Shown here piece after piece: positions 13,085-20,620 of a DNA stretch of 24,092 nucleotides; position 1 is the first letter of the stretch, and each line of letters opens with the position of its first letter. Source of the DNA: a virus. Position numbers and translations under genes: made by a program. A model generated the notes under the pieces. It had not been told where the DNA came from, did not search any database, and worked only from the letters and a program-made list of their open reading frames with translations. The stretch is from the IMG/VR virus record IMGVR_UViG_3300025853_000645, positions 1-24,092 of that record. One strand, given 5' to 3'.

Positions 13085-13389
13085 AGTGCAAAGCATGCGG
13101 TGCGACAGTGAATACGTCTCGTTGGATGTATTTTGCAGATGAATCAGAACAGCCTAGACCTAAGAAGAAACAGACCGAGGAGTTATGCTCTCTCTGTTTA
13201 GGTGAGGCTAAGACAGCATACTATGAAATGTTTGACAAAGACCCGCAAGTCATTGAATTTGAATGTAAAAACATGTGGAAAGAGGGGTTAAAACAGGAAG
13301 GTGATCCATTATACATCTTGACAAACGGTGATGAAGATGCTACCTTATTAATAGACCTAGAGAACTTCTCTCTCGGAACTGAGGAATAA
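13081..13389 (+). CDS. Small zinc-finger-like protein, 102 aa, inside the split polymerase locus
   Basis: ATGA overlap with the end of the polymerase N-part. Two CxxC pairs (MKCKACGA and ELCSLCLGEA) form a probable zinc-binding module like those of small phage MKC.AC proteins; the C-terminal half is acidic. No nuclease motif (no HNH, GIY-YIG or LAGLIDADG) is visible, so it is not an obvious homing endonuclease. Function unknown; it might bind DNA or polymerase. Confidence 0.7.
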   Translation: MKCKACGATVNTSRWMYFADESEQPRPKKKQTEELCSLCLGEAKTAYYEMFDKDPQVIEFECKNMWKEGLKQEGDPLYILTNGDEDATLLIDLENFSLGTEE

Positions 13390-13390
13390 C

Positions 13391-13624
13391 ATGATTAAAC
13401 AGGGAATCATTAAAAGAATTCATGTGAATCAGCACAACATTCGTCATAATAGCAAACATGATGACAAGCTTCCTGTACTTACTGTGAAAACAAGTAAAGA
13501 AAATATCAAGTGTGATAAAGTTGTTATTCATGGTAGCAGTGAAATTGTGTACTCACCAGATAAGCCATTAGCATGCGGTGCTAAGGTATGGATTGAAACC
13601 ACAGCAGAGGTTGATACGGAATGA
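13391..13624 (+). CDS. Conserved phage hypothetical protein, 77 aa
   Basis: Sequence pattern KRIHVNQHNIRHNSK, LPVLTVKTSKEN, VYSPDKPLACGAKVWIETTA. I recognise this as a recurring phage family of unknown function from memory; no enzymatic motif is visible. Beta-rich, with two cysteines. Starts 1 bp after the zinc-finger gene stop and ends in an ATGA overlap. Second of three genes between the polymerase halves. Confidence 0.7.
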   Translation: MIKQGIIKRIHVNQHNIRHNSKHDDKLPVLTVKTSKENIKCDKVVIHGSSEIVYSPDKPLACGAKVWIETTAEVDTE

Positions 13625-13926
13625 TGAAGAATAAATGGGGTGTTGATAGGTTTGATCTTGAAACTGCTATGATGAAAGTAGCTATGACACAAGATGACAT
13701 CATGCTAATAGCAGAAACAGCGTACAATGACGATTGGAATGCAGACAAGACTATGAATGCTTGGATTGGATTAGCACACTTACTAGAAGCTCGCACACTT
13801 AAACAAGAAGTGATATTTTCTAAGCTATTCGAGATAGATGGATACGAACCTCATAATTGGGATGAGGATAGGATGGATATTATCGGCAGGAACGGTAACA
13901 ACGGCGAACATTACAATGACGATTAA
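13621..13926 (+). CDS. Hypothetical acidic protein, 101 aa, inside the split polymerase locus
   Basis: Starts within an ATGATG overlapping the previous stop. Helical, acidic: RFDLETAMMKVAMTQDDIMLIAETAYNDDW, WIGLAHLLEARTLKQEVIFSKLF, ending in an Asn/Asp/Gly-rich tail. Not recognised. Its last 11 bp overlap the polymerase C-part start (ATG 13916), so it and the catalytic half are probably translated together. Confidence 0.65.
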   Translation: MMKNKWGVDRFDLETAMMKVAMTQDDIMLIAETAYNDDWNADKTMNAWIGLAHLLEARTLKQEVIFSKLFEIDGYEPHNWDEDRMDIIGRNGNNGEHYNDD

Positions 13927-14797
13927 TATCAAGAAATGTTTTAAGTCTAGGTGGACTGACGGCTTTATTGTAGAAGCCGACTTTTCGCAGCTTGAGGTGG
14001 TAGGAGCTGCAATTGTATCAGGTGACAAGAACATGAAGCAGGATTTGCTAGATGGTATTGACAGCCACAGCCAATCAGCAGCATGGCTTAATCCTAAATA
14101 CAGCTACGAGGAAATCTTAGCAGGGTATAAGGCAGAGGATAGCTTCTTCACAAAGCTACGTAAGAATGCCAAAGGACCTCGCTTTGAACTACAATATGGT
14201 GCAGGTGCTAAATCTATTGCAGAGAATAACAACCTGACTAAAGATGAGGCACAGGGATTCATTGATAGATATTATGAACGCTATTCAATGTTGAAAGACT
14301 TTCAGAACAAAGTAATGCAGGAGGTAGATGAGAGCTTACAGCCAATTGATGAGTATTACAGTGGACACCAAGTCCAACAAGGAACATATAAATCTATAAC
14401 GGGTAGACGCTACACATTTAAACAACAGAAAGCCCCTAAGTTTTTACAAGACAGAGGTGTGATGTTGTCAATTAGCCCTACTCAAATTGCAAACTATCCG
14501 ATGCAAGGCTTTGCAACAGGTGACATCGTGCCAGAGACATTAGGCAGACTACACAGAGCAATATCAGCAGACGATCAGTTATGGAATAAGTGCTTACCAA
14601 TTAATACTGTACATGACAGTGTGATATTTGATGTACATGAGAGTGTATTGAAACGTGCAGGACTAATCATCCGAGACACAATGCAAGCAGCTCCTAAGTG
14701 GATGAAGACACGATTTGGTGTTGACATTGACTTACCATTGAATGTTGATGTAGAGTATGGTAAAGATTGGAACAGCCTTACCAAACTAGAGGTATAG
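13916..14797 (+). CDS. Family-A DNA polymerase, C-terminal polypeptide (palm/fingers)
   Basis: Carries the polymerase active site. Motif A is VEADFSQLE (Asp22). The O-helix is RKNAKGPRFELQYG, with R82, K86, F90 and Y94 lining up with T7 R518, K522, Y526 and Y530. Motif C is VHDSV (D234). F90 at the T7 Y526 position matches E. coli Pol I and other enzymes that discriminate against dideoxynucleotides. Homology begins at IKKCF, directly following where the N-part stops. Start taken as ATG 13916 (MTINIKKCF), with only a weak GGCGA site; an in-frame ATG at 13838 would add 26 non-family residues. It must assemble with the N-part for a full polymerase. Confidence 0.85.
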   Translation: MTINIKKCFKSRWTDGFIVEADFSQLEVVGAAIVSGDKNMKQDLLDGIDSHSQSAAWLNPKYSYEEILAGYKAEDSFFTKLRKNAKGPRFELQYGAGAKSIAENNNLTKDEAQGFIDRYYERYSMLKDFQNKVMQEVDESLQPIDEYYSGHQVQQGTYKSITGRRYTFKQQKAPKFLQDRGVMLSISPTQIANYPMQGFATGDIVPETLGRLHRAISADDQLWNKCLPINTVHDSVIFDVHESVLKRAGLIIRDTMQAAPKWMKTRFGVDIDLPLNVDVEYGKDWNSLTKLEV

Positions 14798-14798
14798 A

Positions 14799-14933
14799 AT
14801 GATTGATATTCAGGAAGAGATAGATGAATTAGAACGTGCAAGGGATCGGCTAGAACTGATCCGAGATGAAATAGAAGCAATTATTGAAATGCTTCGATCT
14901 AAAAACTTACATGAGGAAAACGAAGATGGCTAA
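14799..14933 (+). CDS. Hypothetical coiled-coil mini-protein, 44 aa
   Basis: ATG one base after the polymerase stop. The whole product is a charged heptad-like helix (IQEEIDELERARDRLEL, IRDEIEAIIEMLRSKN), a probable coiled-coil dimer. Its end overlaps the start of the next gene. Not recognised; possibly a structural partner of the replication proteins. Confidence 0.6.
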   Translation: MIDIQEEIDELERARDRLELIRDEIEAIIEMLRSKNLHEENEDG

Positions 14934-15384
14934 AGTTAGCGGTGTAGTAGAAGCGTCACATCAAAGTAAATTTGAGGATGACAAATGGTCAATGAAAGTT
15001 AATGGTGTGTATTACAATCAAAAGAAGAAATGGTTAGATTGCACTCCAAACTCAGGAGATGTTGTAGAGTTTGACAATGGTGGTTCTAAGTATATCCAGA
15101 ACCTACGCATAGTAGGTGCGGGTGAAGTACCAACTGCAAGCTCTTCACCTAAACCACGTAGTGTTAATAGCTCTCCTGCGGGACGTACATTCCCTGTAGG
15201 TAAGTCAGCACCTGAGCGTACAATTAATCGCCAGAATGCGCTTACAGCAGCTGTGAACTACTGCAATGATAATCACAGTCCTGAGCAAGTTATCGACATT
15301 GCCCGTATGTTTGAAGCATACACCACAGGTGATTTAGATAAGTCTGAAGAGGACATGAAGCGTGAGCAACTCGGCATCGAATAA
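14926..15384 (+). CDS. Probable ssDNA-binding protein (OB-fold-like), 152 aa
   Basis: Start at ATG 14926 (MAKVSGVVEASHQSKF), with AGGA nine bases upstream; an earlier in-frame ATG (14884) overlaps the coiled-coil gene. Residues 1-65 have an OB-like pattern (SGVVEAS, WSMKVNGVYYNQ, GDVVEFDNGG, YIQNLRIVG). A Ser/Pro-rich linker follows, then a helical tail starting INRQNALTAAVNYC. The same order (small beta domain, disordered linker, RQNAL helix) occurs in small phage proteins thought to bind DNA. Position between polymerase and exonuclease matches T7 gp2.5's neighbourhood. Function is a reasoned guess. Confidence 0.55.
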   Translation: MAKVSGVVEASHQSKFEDDKWSMKVNGVYYNQKKKWLDCTPNSGDVVEFDNGGSKYIQNLRIVGAGEVPTASSSPKPRSVNSSPAGRTFPVGKSAPERTINRQNALTAAVNYCNDNHSPEQVIDIARMFEAYTTGDLDKSEEDMKREQLGIE

Positions 15385-16255
15385 ACGCATTGTTCACATT
15401 GATGGAGACATCATTGTTTACAGCGTAGGCTTTGCAGCCAACGATGACCCTGTAGAGAATGCTCTGCACTCAGTGAAGATATTAATTAAATCAATCACTG
15501 ATGCTACAGAAGCAGACGAATACGTTGTTCACTTAACAGGTAAGGGTAACTTCAGGAATGAGTTAGCTACCATTCAAGGGTACAAGGCAAACCGCAAGGA
15601 TGCGGCTAAACCTGTGCATTATGATGCAATACGAAACTATCTAATAAATCATTGGGGAGCTTTCGTTACATATGGTCAGGAAGCTGATGACACGATAGGT
15701 ATTGAAATGACAAGACCATCCGATCACACCCTGATTTGTGCATCACTTGATAAAGACTTGGAGATGATTGTAGGAGAGCATTACAATTGGCGTAAGAAGG
15801 AACACTACCATATTTCGCCAGATGATGCTGATAAATTCTTCATCATTCAACTATTGACAGGCGATAGTACGGATAACATTCCGGGCTTGAAGCGAATCAC
15901 AGGTAAGGTTGCCAGTAAGTCTATCAAGGACTACTGCATTGAACCTGACAATTTCACATCGTGTATCGAACGTGTCTATGAGACATATAGAGAACACGCA
16001 CCCGACTTAGACGTTTGTAAAACACTAAGCGAGATAGGCAATCTATTATGGATAAGACGTTATGGCTATAAAACGTGGGAAGACTACGCGGCAGAAAGTA
16101 CCCCGAACGAGAGCAGGGAACACTTGGACGGAGAGTCAGTATTGGGGATTCATCAGATCGGGACTGAGGTCGAAGAGCAGTCGATACCCAGTGAAGTATC
16201 AGGTGATGAACGATGCGAAGAGACTTTGCAAGAAGAAGGGCAGACAGAAGTATGA
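15362..16255 (+). CDS. 5'-3' exonuclease (T7 gp6 / FEN-like)
   Basis: GTG start at 15362 with GAGG nearby, overlapping the previous gene by 23 bp. Metal-binding motifs of the 5'-nuclease superfamily: HIDGD (D14, D16), YKANRKD (74-80), GQEADD (105-110), CASLDKD (126-132) and GDSTDNIPG (167-175). It removes RNA primers and degrades host DNA to nucleotides. The conserved domain seems to end near RRYGYKTWEDY (about 232-242). The last 60 or so residues are an unusually acidic tail lying entirely over the start of the HNH gene in another frame. Confidence 0.85.
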   Translation: MSNSASNKRIVHIDGDIIVYSVGFAANDDPVENALHSVKILIKSITDATEADEYVVHLTGKGNFRNELATIQGYKANRKDAAKPVHYDAIRNYLINHWGAFVTYGQEADDTIGIEMTRPSDHTLICASLDKDLEMIVGEHYNWRKKEHYHISPDDADKFFIIQLLTGDSTDNIPGLKRITGKVASKSIKDYCIEPDNFTSCIERVYETYREHAPDLDVCKTLSEIGNLLWIRRYGYKTWEDYAAESTPNESREHLDGESVLGIHQIGTEVEEQSIPSEVSGDERCEETLQEEGQTEV

Positions 16256-16457
16256 ATACCAATGTGCAGCCTGTAACAAGTGGTACAAAGGGGCAGATGT
16301 TCAAGTTGACCACATTGTACCTTGCGGTAGTTTAAAGTCATATGATGACTTACCACGTTTTGTAAAACTTATGTTTTGTGAAGCTGATAACTTACAAGTA
16401 TTATGTAAAGACTGTCACCAAGACAAGACGAACAAAGAACGAGAGGAACGAACGTGA
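16062..16457 (+). CDS. HNH endonuclease, 131 aa
   Basis: HNH/ββα-metal nuclease with paired zinc CxxC motifs: CAAC (68-71), VDH (D83-H84), N110, and CKDCH (115-119). The basic N-terminus has a WTESQYWGFIRSGLRSKSSRYPVKYQV segment (22-48) that I have seen associated with this HNH type in phages, so the long frame overlapping the exonuclease gene by 194 bp appears real. It could nick DNA for replication, packaging or host degradation. It is not embedded in an intron. The next gene starts in an ATGA-type overlap. Confidence 0.8.
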   Translation: MAIKRGKTTRQKVPRTRAGNTWTESQYWGFIRSGLRSKSSRYPVKYQVMNDAKRLCKKKGRQKYEYQCAACNKWYKGADVQVDHIVPCGSLKSYDDLPRFVKLMFCEADNLQVLCKDCHQDKTNKEREERT

Positions 16458-16648
16458 AATGGGTATTAGTATTTATTTACACAAAGTCTTTAATTCCTGA
16501 GATAGGGTGGTATGGTGATTACGATACCATGACGCAATGCTTTGAAGAGCGAGAGAAATTGGTAGAAGCTGTAGGTAGACCAATTGTTAATTACCAATTT
16601 GTATGCGTACATACGGAGCGTAAAGATGTTAAAAACCCTAATTCTTGA
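16454..16648 (+). CDS. Conserved small phage protein, 64 aa
   Basis: Starts 4 bp inside the HNH gene end. Begins MKWVLVFIYTKS with a short hydrophobic stretch, then GWYGDYDTMTQCFEEREKLVEA and a beta segment IVNYQFVCVHTE. This layout (hydrophobic start, DTM..C...R..L helix) recurs in small phage proteins of unknown function, some annotated as exported or membrane-associated. Its tail overlaps the next gene. Confidence 0.6.
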   Translation: MKWVLVFIYTKSLIPEIGWYGDYDTMTQCFEEREKLVEAVGRPIVNYQFVCVHTERKDVKNPNS

Positions 16649-17390
16649 TATAGAGACAGCACCTAAACGTGCATATGTGTGGCGAATGTGGAAAGAGAAT
16701 GTGTCATACAGCCAGTTGATTAGTGATTGGTTTATGCTAACATGGTCAGCTAAGTGGCATGGTGAGAAGCATATCTATGGTGATAAGCTTTCACCTAAAG
16801 AAGTGAATGAAGAAAACGATTATCGTATTGTACACTCACTACGAGATATGATGGATGAGGCAGATGTTATTGTTGCACACAACGGTGATAAGTTTGACTT
16901 ACCTTCTATTAATACACGCATGGTGGTTAATGGTATTACACAACCTTCCCCTTATCGCAGTGTTGACACACTGAAGATTGCAAAGCGTAATTTCAAGTTC
17001 AGTAGTAATAGGCTTGATTATCTAGGTGAGATACTTGGCTTAGGTCGTAAGCTAGACACAGGTGGTTTTGACTTGTGGGCTAGATGTATGGCAGGTGAGG
17101 CAAAAGCTTTTCAAGAAATGCTTGACTACAATATGCAAGATGTGGTATTGTTAGAAGCTGTTTACGATGAGCTACGTCCTTATCATAAGACACATCCTAA
17201 TCAGGGTGTAACAAGTGATGTACCTGTTTGTCCTAAGTGTGGTGGACAGCACATGCAGAAGCGTGGCTACTCTGTTACACAGGTGAGTAAGTATCAGCGT
17301 TATCAGTGTCAGGACTGTGGATCATGGGCGAGAGGTCGTACCAATCTACGTGACAAAGAAGAAATGAATGCAACACTATTGGGAGTATGA
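16626..17390 (+). CDS. DnaQ/RNase H-fold 3'-5' exonuclease with C-terminal zinc ribbon
   Basis: Start at ATG 16626 with GGAG seven bases upstream. DEDD exonuclease motifs: LILDIETAP (D8, E10), VAHNGDKFD (D91) and YNMQD (Y168/D172). Residues 202-231 form a zinc ribbon, CPKCGG...CQDCG, with KRGY and YQRY strands. This nuclease-plus-ribbon arrangement occurs in many lytic phages, probably for DNA degradation or proofreading. The polymerase N-part already has a complete exonuclease site, so this enzyme is additional. Confidence 0.85.
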   Translation: MLKTLILDIETAPKRAYVWRMWKENVSYSQLISDWFMLTWSAKWHGEKHIYGDKLSPKEVNEENDYRIVHSLRDMMDEADVIVAHNGDKFDLPSINTRMVVNGITQPSPYRSVDTLKIAKRNFKFSSNRLDYLGEILGLGRKLDTGGFDLWARCMAGEAKAFQEMLDYNMQDVVLLEAVYDELRPYHKTHPNQGVTSDVPVCPKCGGQHMQKRGYSVTQVSKYQRYQCQDCGSWARGRTNLRDKEEMNATLLGV

Positions 17391-17391
17391 T

Positions 17392-17655
17392 ATGTTTCCA
17401 GATGATGATGAATTAACCTATGATGATTACCAGACTGCACGTAAAGTTGTGCAGATTGGTGGAAATCACTACGTTAAAGAGATTCAACCTTGGGATGCTA
17501 TGCAATCATGGATGACAAGTATGGAATTTAAAGGATTCCTTCGTGGTAATGTTATCAAATATGTAGCTCGCTACAAAGAAAAGAACGGTGTAGAAGACTT
17601 AGAGAAGGCTATGCACTATTTAGATAAATTGATCCAAGAAGAAGAAAGAGAATGA
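17392..17655 (+). CDS. DUF3310 family protein (T7 gp1.7-like), 87 aa
   Basis: Start at ATG 17392, with GGGAG upstream; an in-frame ATG at 17368 overlaps the previous gene. DUF3310 signature: IGGNHYVKEIQPWDAM, then FKGFLRGNVIKYVARYKEKN and DLEKAMHYLDKLI. The family is related to T7 gp1.7, described as a nucleotide kinase acting on dGMP/dTMP, though many members are short and not characterised. Location directly before the ribonucleotide reductase genes supports a nucleotide-metabolism role. ATGA-type overlap with nrdB. Confidence 0.85.
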   Translation: MFPDDDELTYDDYQTARKVVQIGGNHYVKEIQPWDAMQSWMTSMEFKGFLRGNVIKYVARYKEKNGVEDLEKAMHYLDKLIQEEERE

Positions 17656-18632
17656 TTCAATTATACACACCAAAGTCTACATTCACTGTGGACTATCCAG
17701 AAGCAGTACAGTTTGCAGACAAGCAAGCGTCTATCTTTTGGCCTCACAATGAGGTTAAGGTAGGTAAGGACAAGCAAGATATTTTGGTGAACATGACAGA
17801 AGCTGAACGACATGGTGTTATCACTGTTCTAAAGCTGTTCACTAAATACGAGCAAATTATTGGTGATGAATTTTGGACTGACTTTGTCTTTAAGAAGTTT
17901 CCACGTCCTGCTGACATTCAGCCTATGGCTGCTATGTTTGCAGCAATGGAATTACAGGTACATGCTAAGTTCTACAGCAAGTTGAATGAAGAGTTAGGCT
18001 TAGCTACCGATGAGTTTTATGATGAGTACACACATGACAAGGTGTTGTCAGATCGTATCAAGTTTCTACATGATACCCTTGATGATAAGGATGACCTGAA
18101 AGCATTAGGTGGTTTTGTGTTTGCTGAAGGTGCAATCTTGTACACAAGCTTTGCTTATCTAAAACACTTCCAGAGTCAAGGTAAGAACAAACTATTAAAC
18201 GTCGTAAGTGGTATTAACTTTTCAGCACGTGATGAGGCATTGCATTCAGAAGCTGCGGGATGGTTATTCCAAACATTAAAGAAGGAGTTAAAAGATGCGG
18301 GAAAAATTGATGAAGCGTATGAACAAGCTTTATACAAGCATATCGTACTGGCTGCTACGGAAGTCTATAAGCATGAAGAAGCGATAGTTGAAAAGATATT
18401 CGCTAAAGGACGAGTTGAAGGCATCACAGAAAAGCAACTCCTCCACTTTGCTAAGAGCCGTATTAATGTCTGTATGCGTAATATGGGATACGATAATCTT
18501 TATAAAGTCGAGTATAATCCGGTTGGTGAATACTTTTATAAAGGGGTGAACGGATTCCAAGCTACAGATTTCTTTAACAGTCAAGGTCGTGAGTATCAAC
18601 GCGATTGGTCAGAGAAAGGATTTGCATTTTGA
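17652..18632 (+). CDS. nrdB: Class I ribonucleotide reductase, beta subunit
   Basis: Ferritin-like radical-generating subunit. Visible ligands: E66 or E73 (TKYEQIIGDEFW), E100 and H104 with Y108 (MELQVHAKFY), E159 (FAEGAILYTSF) and E195/H198 (ARDEALH). The last two match E. coli E204 and E238/H241; Y108 is four residues after His, as in E. coli (H118/Y122). The first Glu is four rather than three residues before H104, so that helix differs from the canonical ExxH. Length (326 aa) is normal. C-terminus WSEKGFAF would dock on NrdA. Stop overlaps the nrdA TTG start. Confidence 0.92.
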   Translation: MIQLYTPKSTFTVDYPEAVQFADKQASIFWPHNEVKVGKDKQDILVNMTEAERHGVITVLKLFTKYEQIIGDEFWTDFVFKKFPRPADIQPMAAMFAAMELQVHAKFYSKLNEELGLATDEFYDEYTHDKVLSDRIKFLHDTLDDKDDLKALGGFVFAEGAILYTSFAYLKHFQSQGKNKLLNVVSGINFSARDEALHSEAAGWLFQTLKKELKDAGKIDEAYEQALYKHIVLAATEVYKHEEAIVEKIFAKGRVEGITEKQLLHFAKSRINVCMRNMGYDNLYKVEYNPVGEYFYKGVNGFQATDFFNSQGREYQRDWSEKGFAF

Positions 18633-20317
18633 GCAACATTTACAACAAACTCCGAGAAGAGAGGATGCATCTACTAGAGCAGGACTTAGTACCTGAGTGG
18701 ATGAGTACAGCAGGTTATCAACTCTTTAAAGAGAAGTATTTGTATCAAGCAGACAATCCTCGTGAACAATACGAACGGATTGCTGCCACGCTCTCAGCAC
18801 ATACTGAAGACCCTAACATGTGGCGTGACAAGTTCTTCCACCTTCTATGGAAGGGATGGCTTAGCCCATCTACACCTGTATTAGCTAACACTGGTACAAC
18901 ACGTGGACTTCCTGTATCATGTGCAGGTACGTATATCTCTGACAACTTAGACAGCATCTACAATGCTAAGCATGAAGTAGCTATGCTGACTAAAGCAGGA
19001 TTCGGTACTGCTTCCTATCTAGGTGATCTACGAGGACGTGGTGATAGTATTTCTGTAGGCGGCAAGTCTTCAGGACTACTACCCATCATCGAAGGATTCC
19101 AGAAGGACATGGAGTATGTATCACAAGGTACAGCACGTAGAGGTAGTTGGGCAGGTTATGTACGAATTGACCACAAGGACTTTGATGAGGTTTGCGACTA
19201 TCTATTCGCACACCCCGATGGAAACAACATTGGTTGGGTTGTCGGTGATGATTTTATTGATGACCTGAGACAAGGAGATGAAGAAGCTATACGCCGTTAC
19301 GGTAAAGCCATGAAAACAAAGATGGTTACAGGTAAAGGTTATTTCTTCTTTGACGATAAAGCCAATAACAAGCGTCCACAATGGTACAAGGATCAAAACC
19401 TAGACATTAAGTCTAGTCAGTTGTGCTCTGAAATCATGCTGCATAGCAGTGAAGAATACACATACACTTGTGTACTATCTTCAATGAATCTGTCTAAGTG
19501 GGATGAATGGAGAGAAACAGATGCTGTATTTCAAGCAACAGTGTTCTTAGATGCTGTAGTTCAAGAGTTCATTGAACGTGCTAAGAATATGGCAGGGCTT
19601 GAGAAAGCAGTGGCATTCACTAAGAACAGTAGAGCATTAGGCTTAGGTGTTTGTGGATTCCACTCTTATCTTCAGCAAAACTTAATTCCGTTTGAGAGCT
19701 TTGAAGCTCACCAATGGAACACTAATGTCTTTGTTCATTTAGACACCGAGTCACGTCGAGCATCAGAATACTTAGCTCGAACATGGGGTGAACCTAAATG
19801 GATGAAAGGCTATGGGATGGCTAACACCCACCGATTAGCAGTTGCACCAACTAAAAGCACAGCGTTAATTATGGGCGGTATTAGCGAAGGCATTAATCCT
19901 GACACAGCAATGGTTTATACACAACGCACACCTGCGGGTGAAGTTGATCGTATCAATCCTGCTCTGTTGCGGTTGATGAAAGAGAAAGGCGTGTACAACC
20001 AAAAGAACATCGAAGAAGTACGAGATGCTCATGGCAGTGTTCAACACGTCGATTGGCTAGACGACGATGAGAAGCTTGCTTTCCGTACAGCATTTGAGAT
20101 TGATCAGGATGCTGTAATCCGGTTAGCTAGTAACAGAGGACGTTGGATAGACCAATGGCAAAGTTTAAATCTATTCTTTGCAGCAGGTGAAGATGAGGGC
20201 TACGTGAACAGTATTCACAAGAAAGCCTTCCTCGATCCTAACATTCTTGCTCTGTACTACGTGTACAGTAAAGCAGGAGTAATCACTAACAAAGACGAAT
20301 GTCTTGCATGTCAATAA
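18629..20317 (+). CDS. nrdA: Class I ribonucleotide reductase, alpha subunit (no ATP cone)
   Basis: Reduces ribonucleotides to deoxyribonucleotides. The start is taken as TTG 18629, overlapping the nrdB stop, with AAGGA eight bases upstream. Active-site cysteines: C98 (LPVSCAG), C266 in QLCSEI with E268, and C281 (TCVLSSMNL). The radical-transfer tyrosine pair is Y543-Y544 (ALYYVYSKAG); the C-terminal redox pair is C558/C561 (ECLACQ). At 562 residues against 761 in E. coli, the N-terminal ATP-cone is absent, so dATP feedback inhibition is probably lost, as common in phage enzymes. Q264 stands where E. coli has N437. The C-terminal cysteines would be reduced by host redoxins, since none is seen here. 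Confidence 0.92.
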   Translation: MSNIYNKLREERMHLLEQDLVPEWMSTAGYQLFKEKYLYQADNPREQYERIAATLSAHTEDPNMWRDKFFHLLWKGWLSPSTPVLANTGTTRGLPVSCAGTYISDNLDSIYNAKHEVAMLTKAGFGTASYLGDLRGRGDSISVGGKSSGLLPIIEGFQKDMEYVSQGTARRGSWAGYVRIDHKDFDEVCDYLFAHPDGNNIGWVVGDDFIDDLRQGDEEAIRRYGKAMKTKMVTGKGYFFFDDKANNKRPQWYKDQNLDIKSSQLCSEIMLHSSEEYTYTCVLSSMNLSKWDEWRETDAVFQATVFLDAVVQEFIERAKNMAGLEKAVAFTKNSRALGLGVCGFHSYLQQNLIPFESFEAHQWNTNVFVHLDTESRRASEYLARTWGEPKWMKGYGMANTHRLAVAPTKSTALIMGGISEGINPDTAMVYTQRTPAGEVDRINPALLRLMKEKGVYNQKNIEEVRDAHGSVQHVDWLDDDEKLAFRTAFEIDQDAVIRLASNRGRWIDQWQSLNLFFAAGEDEGYVNSIHKKAFLDPNILALYYVYSKAGVITNKDECLACQ

Positions 20318-20328
20318 AGGAAACTATT

Positions 20329-20583
20329 ATGAAAAACATTATCGCAATCGCAGCTATCGTAGCATCTTCAGCATCATTTGCTTTCATGGATAACACTCAC
20401 TCAGGCACTGAGGGTGGTATGGCTAACTCAATTGAGAATAAAACCACTGGTAATGCAGAAGCACGTGGTACTGCAAACTTCACCATGTCATTCTCAGGTT
20501 CAGCAAAAGCTATCGGTGACTTCTTGTCTGACACCTTTGGTCAACAAGCTGTAGACGGTGCAGCTGCCTCACAAGATAAGTAA
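20329..20583 (+). CDS. Small secreted protein with signal peptide, 84 aa
   Basis: Start ATG 20329 with AAAGGA. A clear N-terminal signal sequence, MKNIIAIAAIVASSASFA, precedes a small polar mature domain with many Thr, Ser, Gly and Ala (GNAEARGTANFTMSFSGSAKA). The FTMSFSGSA stretch recalls the F.M.FSG.A core in proteins annotated as the sulfur-globule family in bacteria and some phages, but the glycine/asparagine/tyrosine repeats of that family are missing, so this is only a lead. Last gene of the rightward operon, just before the terminator. An exported product here is unexpected; it may act in the periplasm. Confidence 0.6.
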   Translation: MKNIIAIAAIVASSASFAFMDNTHSGTEGGMANSIENKTTGNAEARGTANFTMSFSGSAKAIGDFLSDTFGQQAVDGAAASQDK

Positions 20584-20587
20584 GGCA

Positions 20588-20615
20588 TAAAAAAAGGGGA
20601 GCTAATTGCTCCCCT
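20588..20615. terminator. Terminator hairpin between convergent operons
   Basis: GGGGAGC, loop TAATT, GCTCCCC. A run of A lies on its left, so leftward transcripts end in GC stem plus a U-tract (strong). Rightward it is followed only by TAATTCTT (weaker). It separates the replication operon from the late operon. Confidence 0.8.
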
Positions 20616-20620
20616 AATTC

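Noticed and set aside
13838-13915. N-terminal extension of the polymerase C-part from ATG 13838
   Set aside because: The 26 extra residues do not resemble polymerase and overlap the acidic gene; ATG 13916 sits just before the first conserved residues. Its ribosome site is weak, so the choice is not certain.
13081-13926. Group I/II intron or intein splitting the polymerase
   Set aside because: The interruption is filled by three coupled genes with their own starts; no homing nuclease, intein end residues or recognisable intron core were seen. RT-PCR would settle it, so it is kept only as an alternative.
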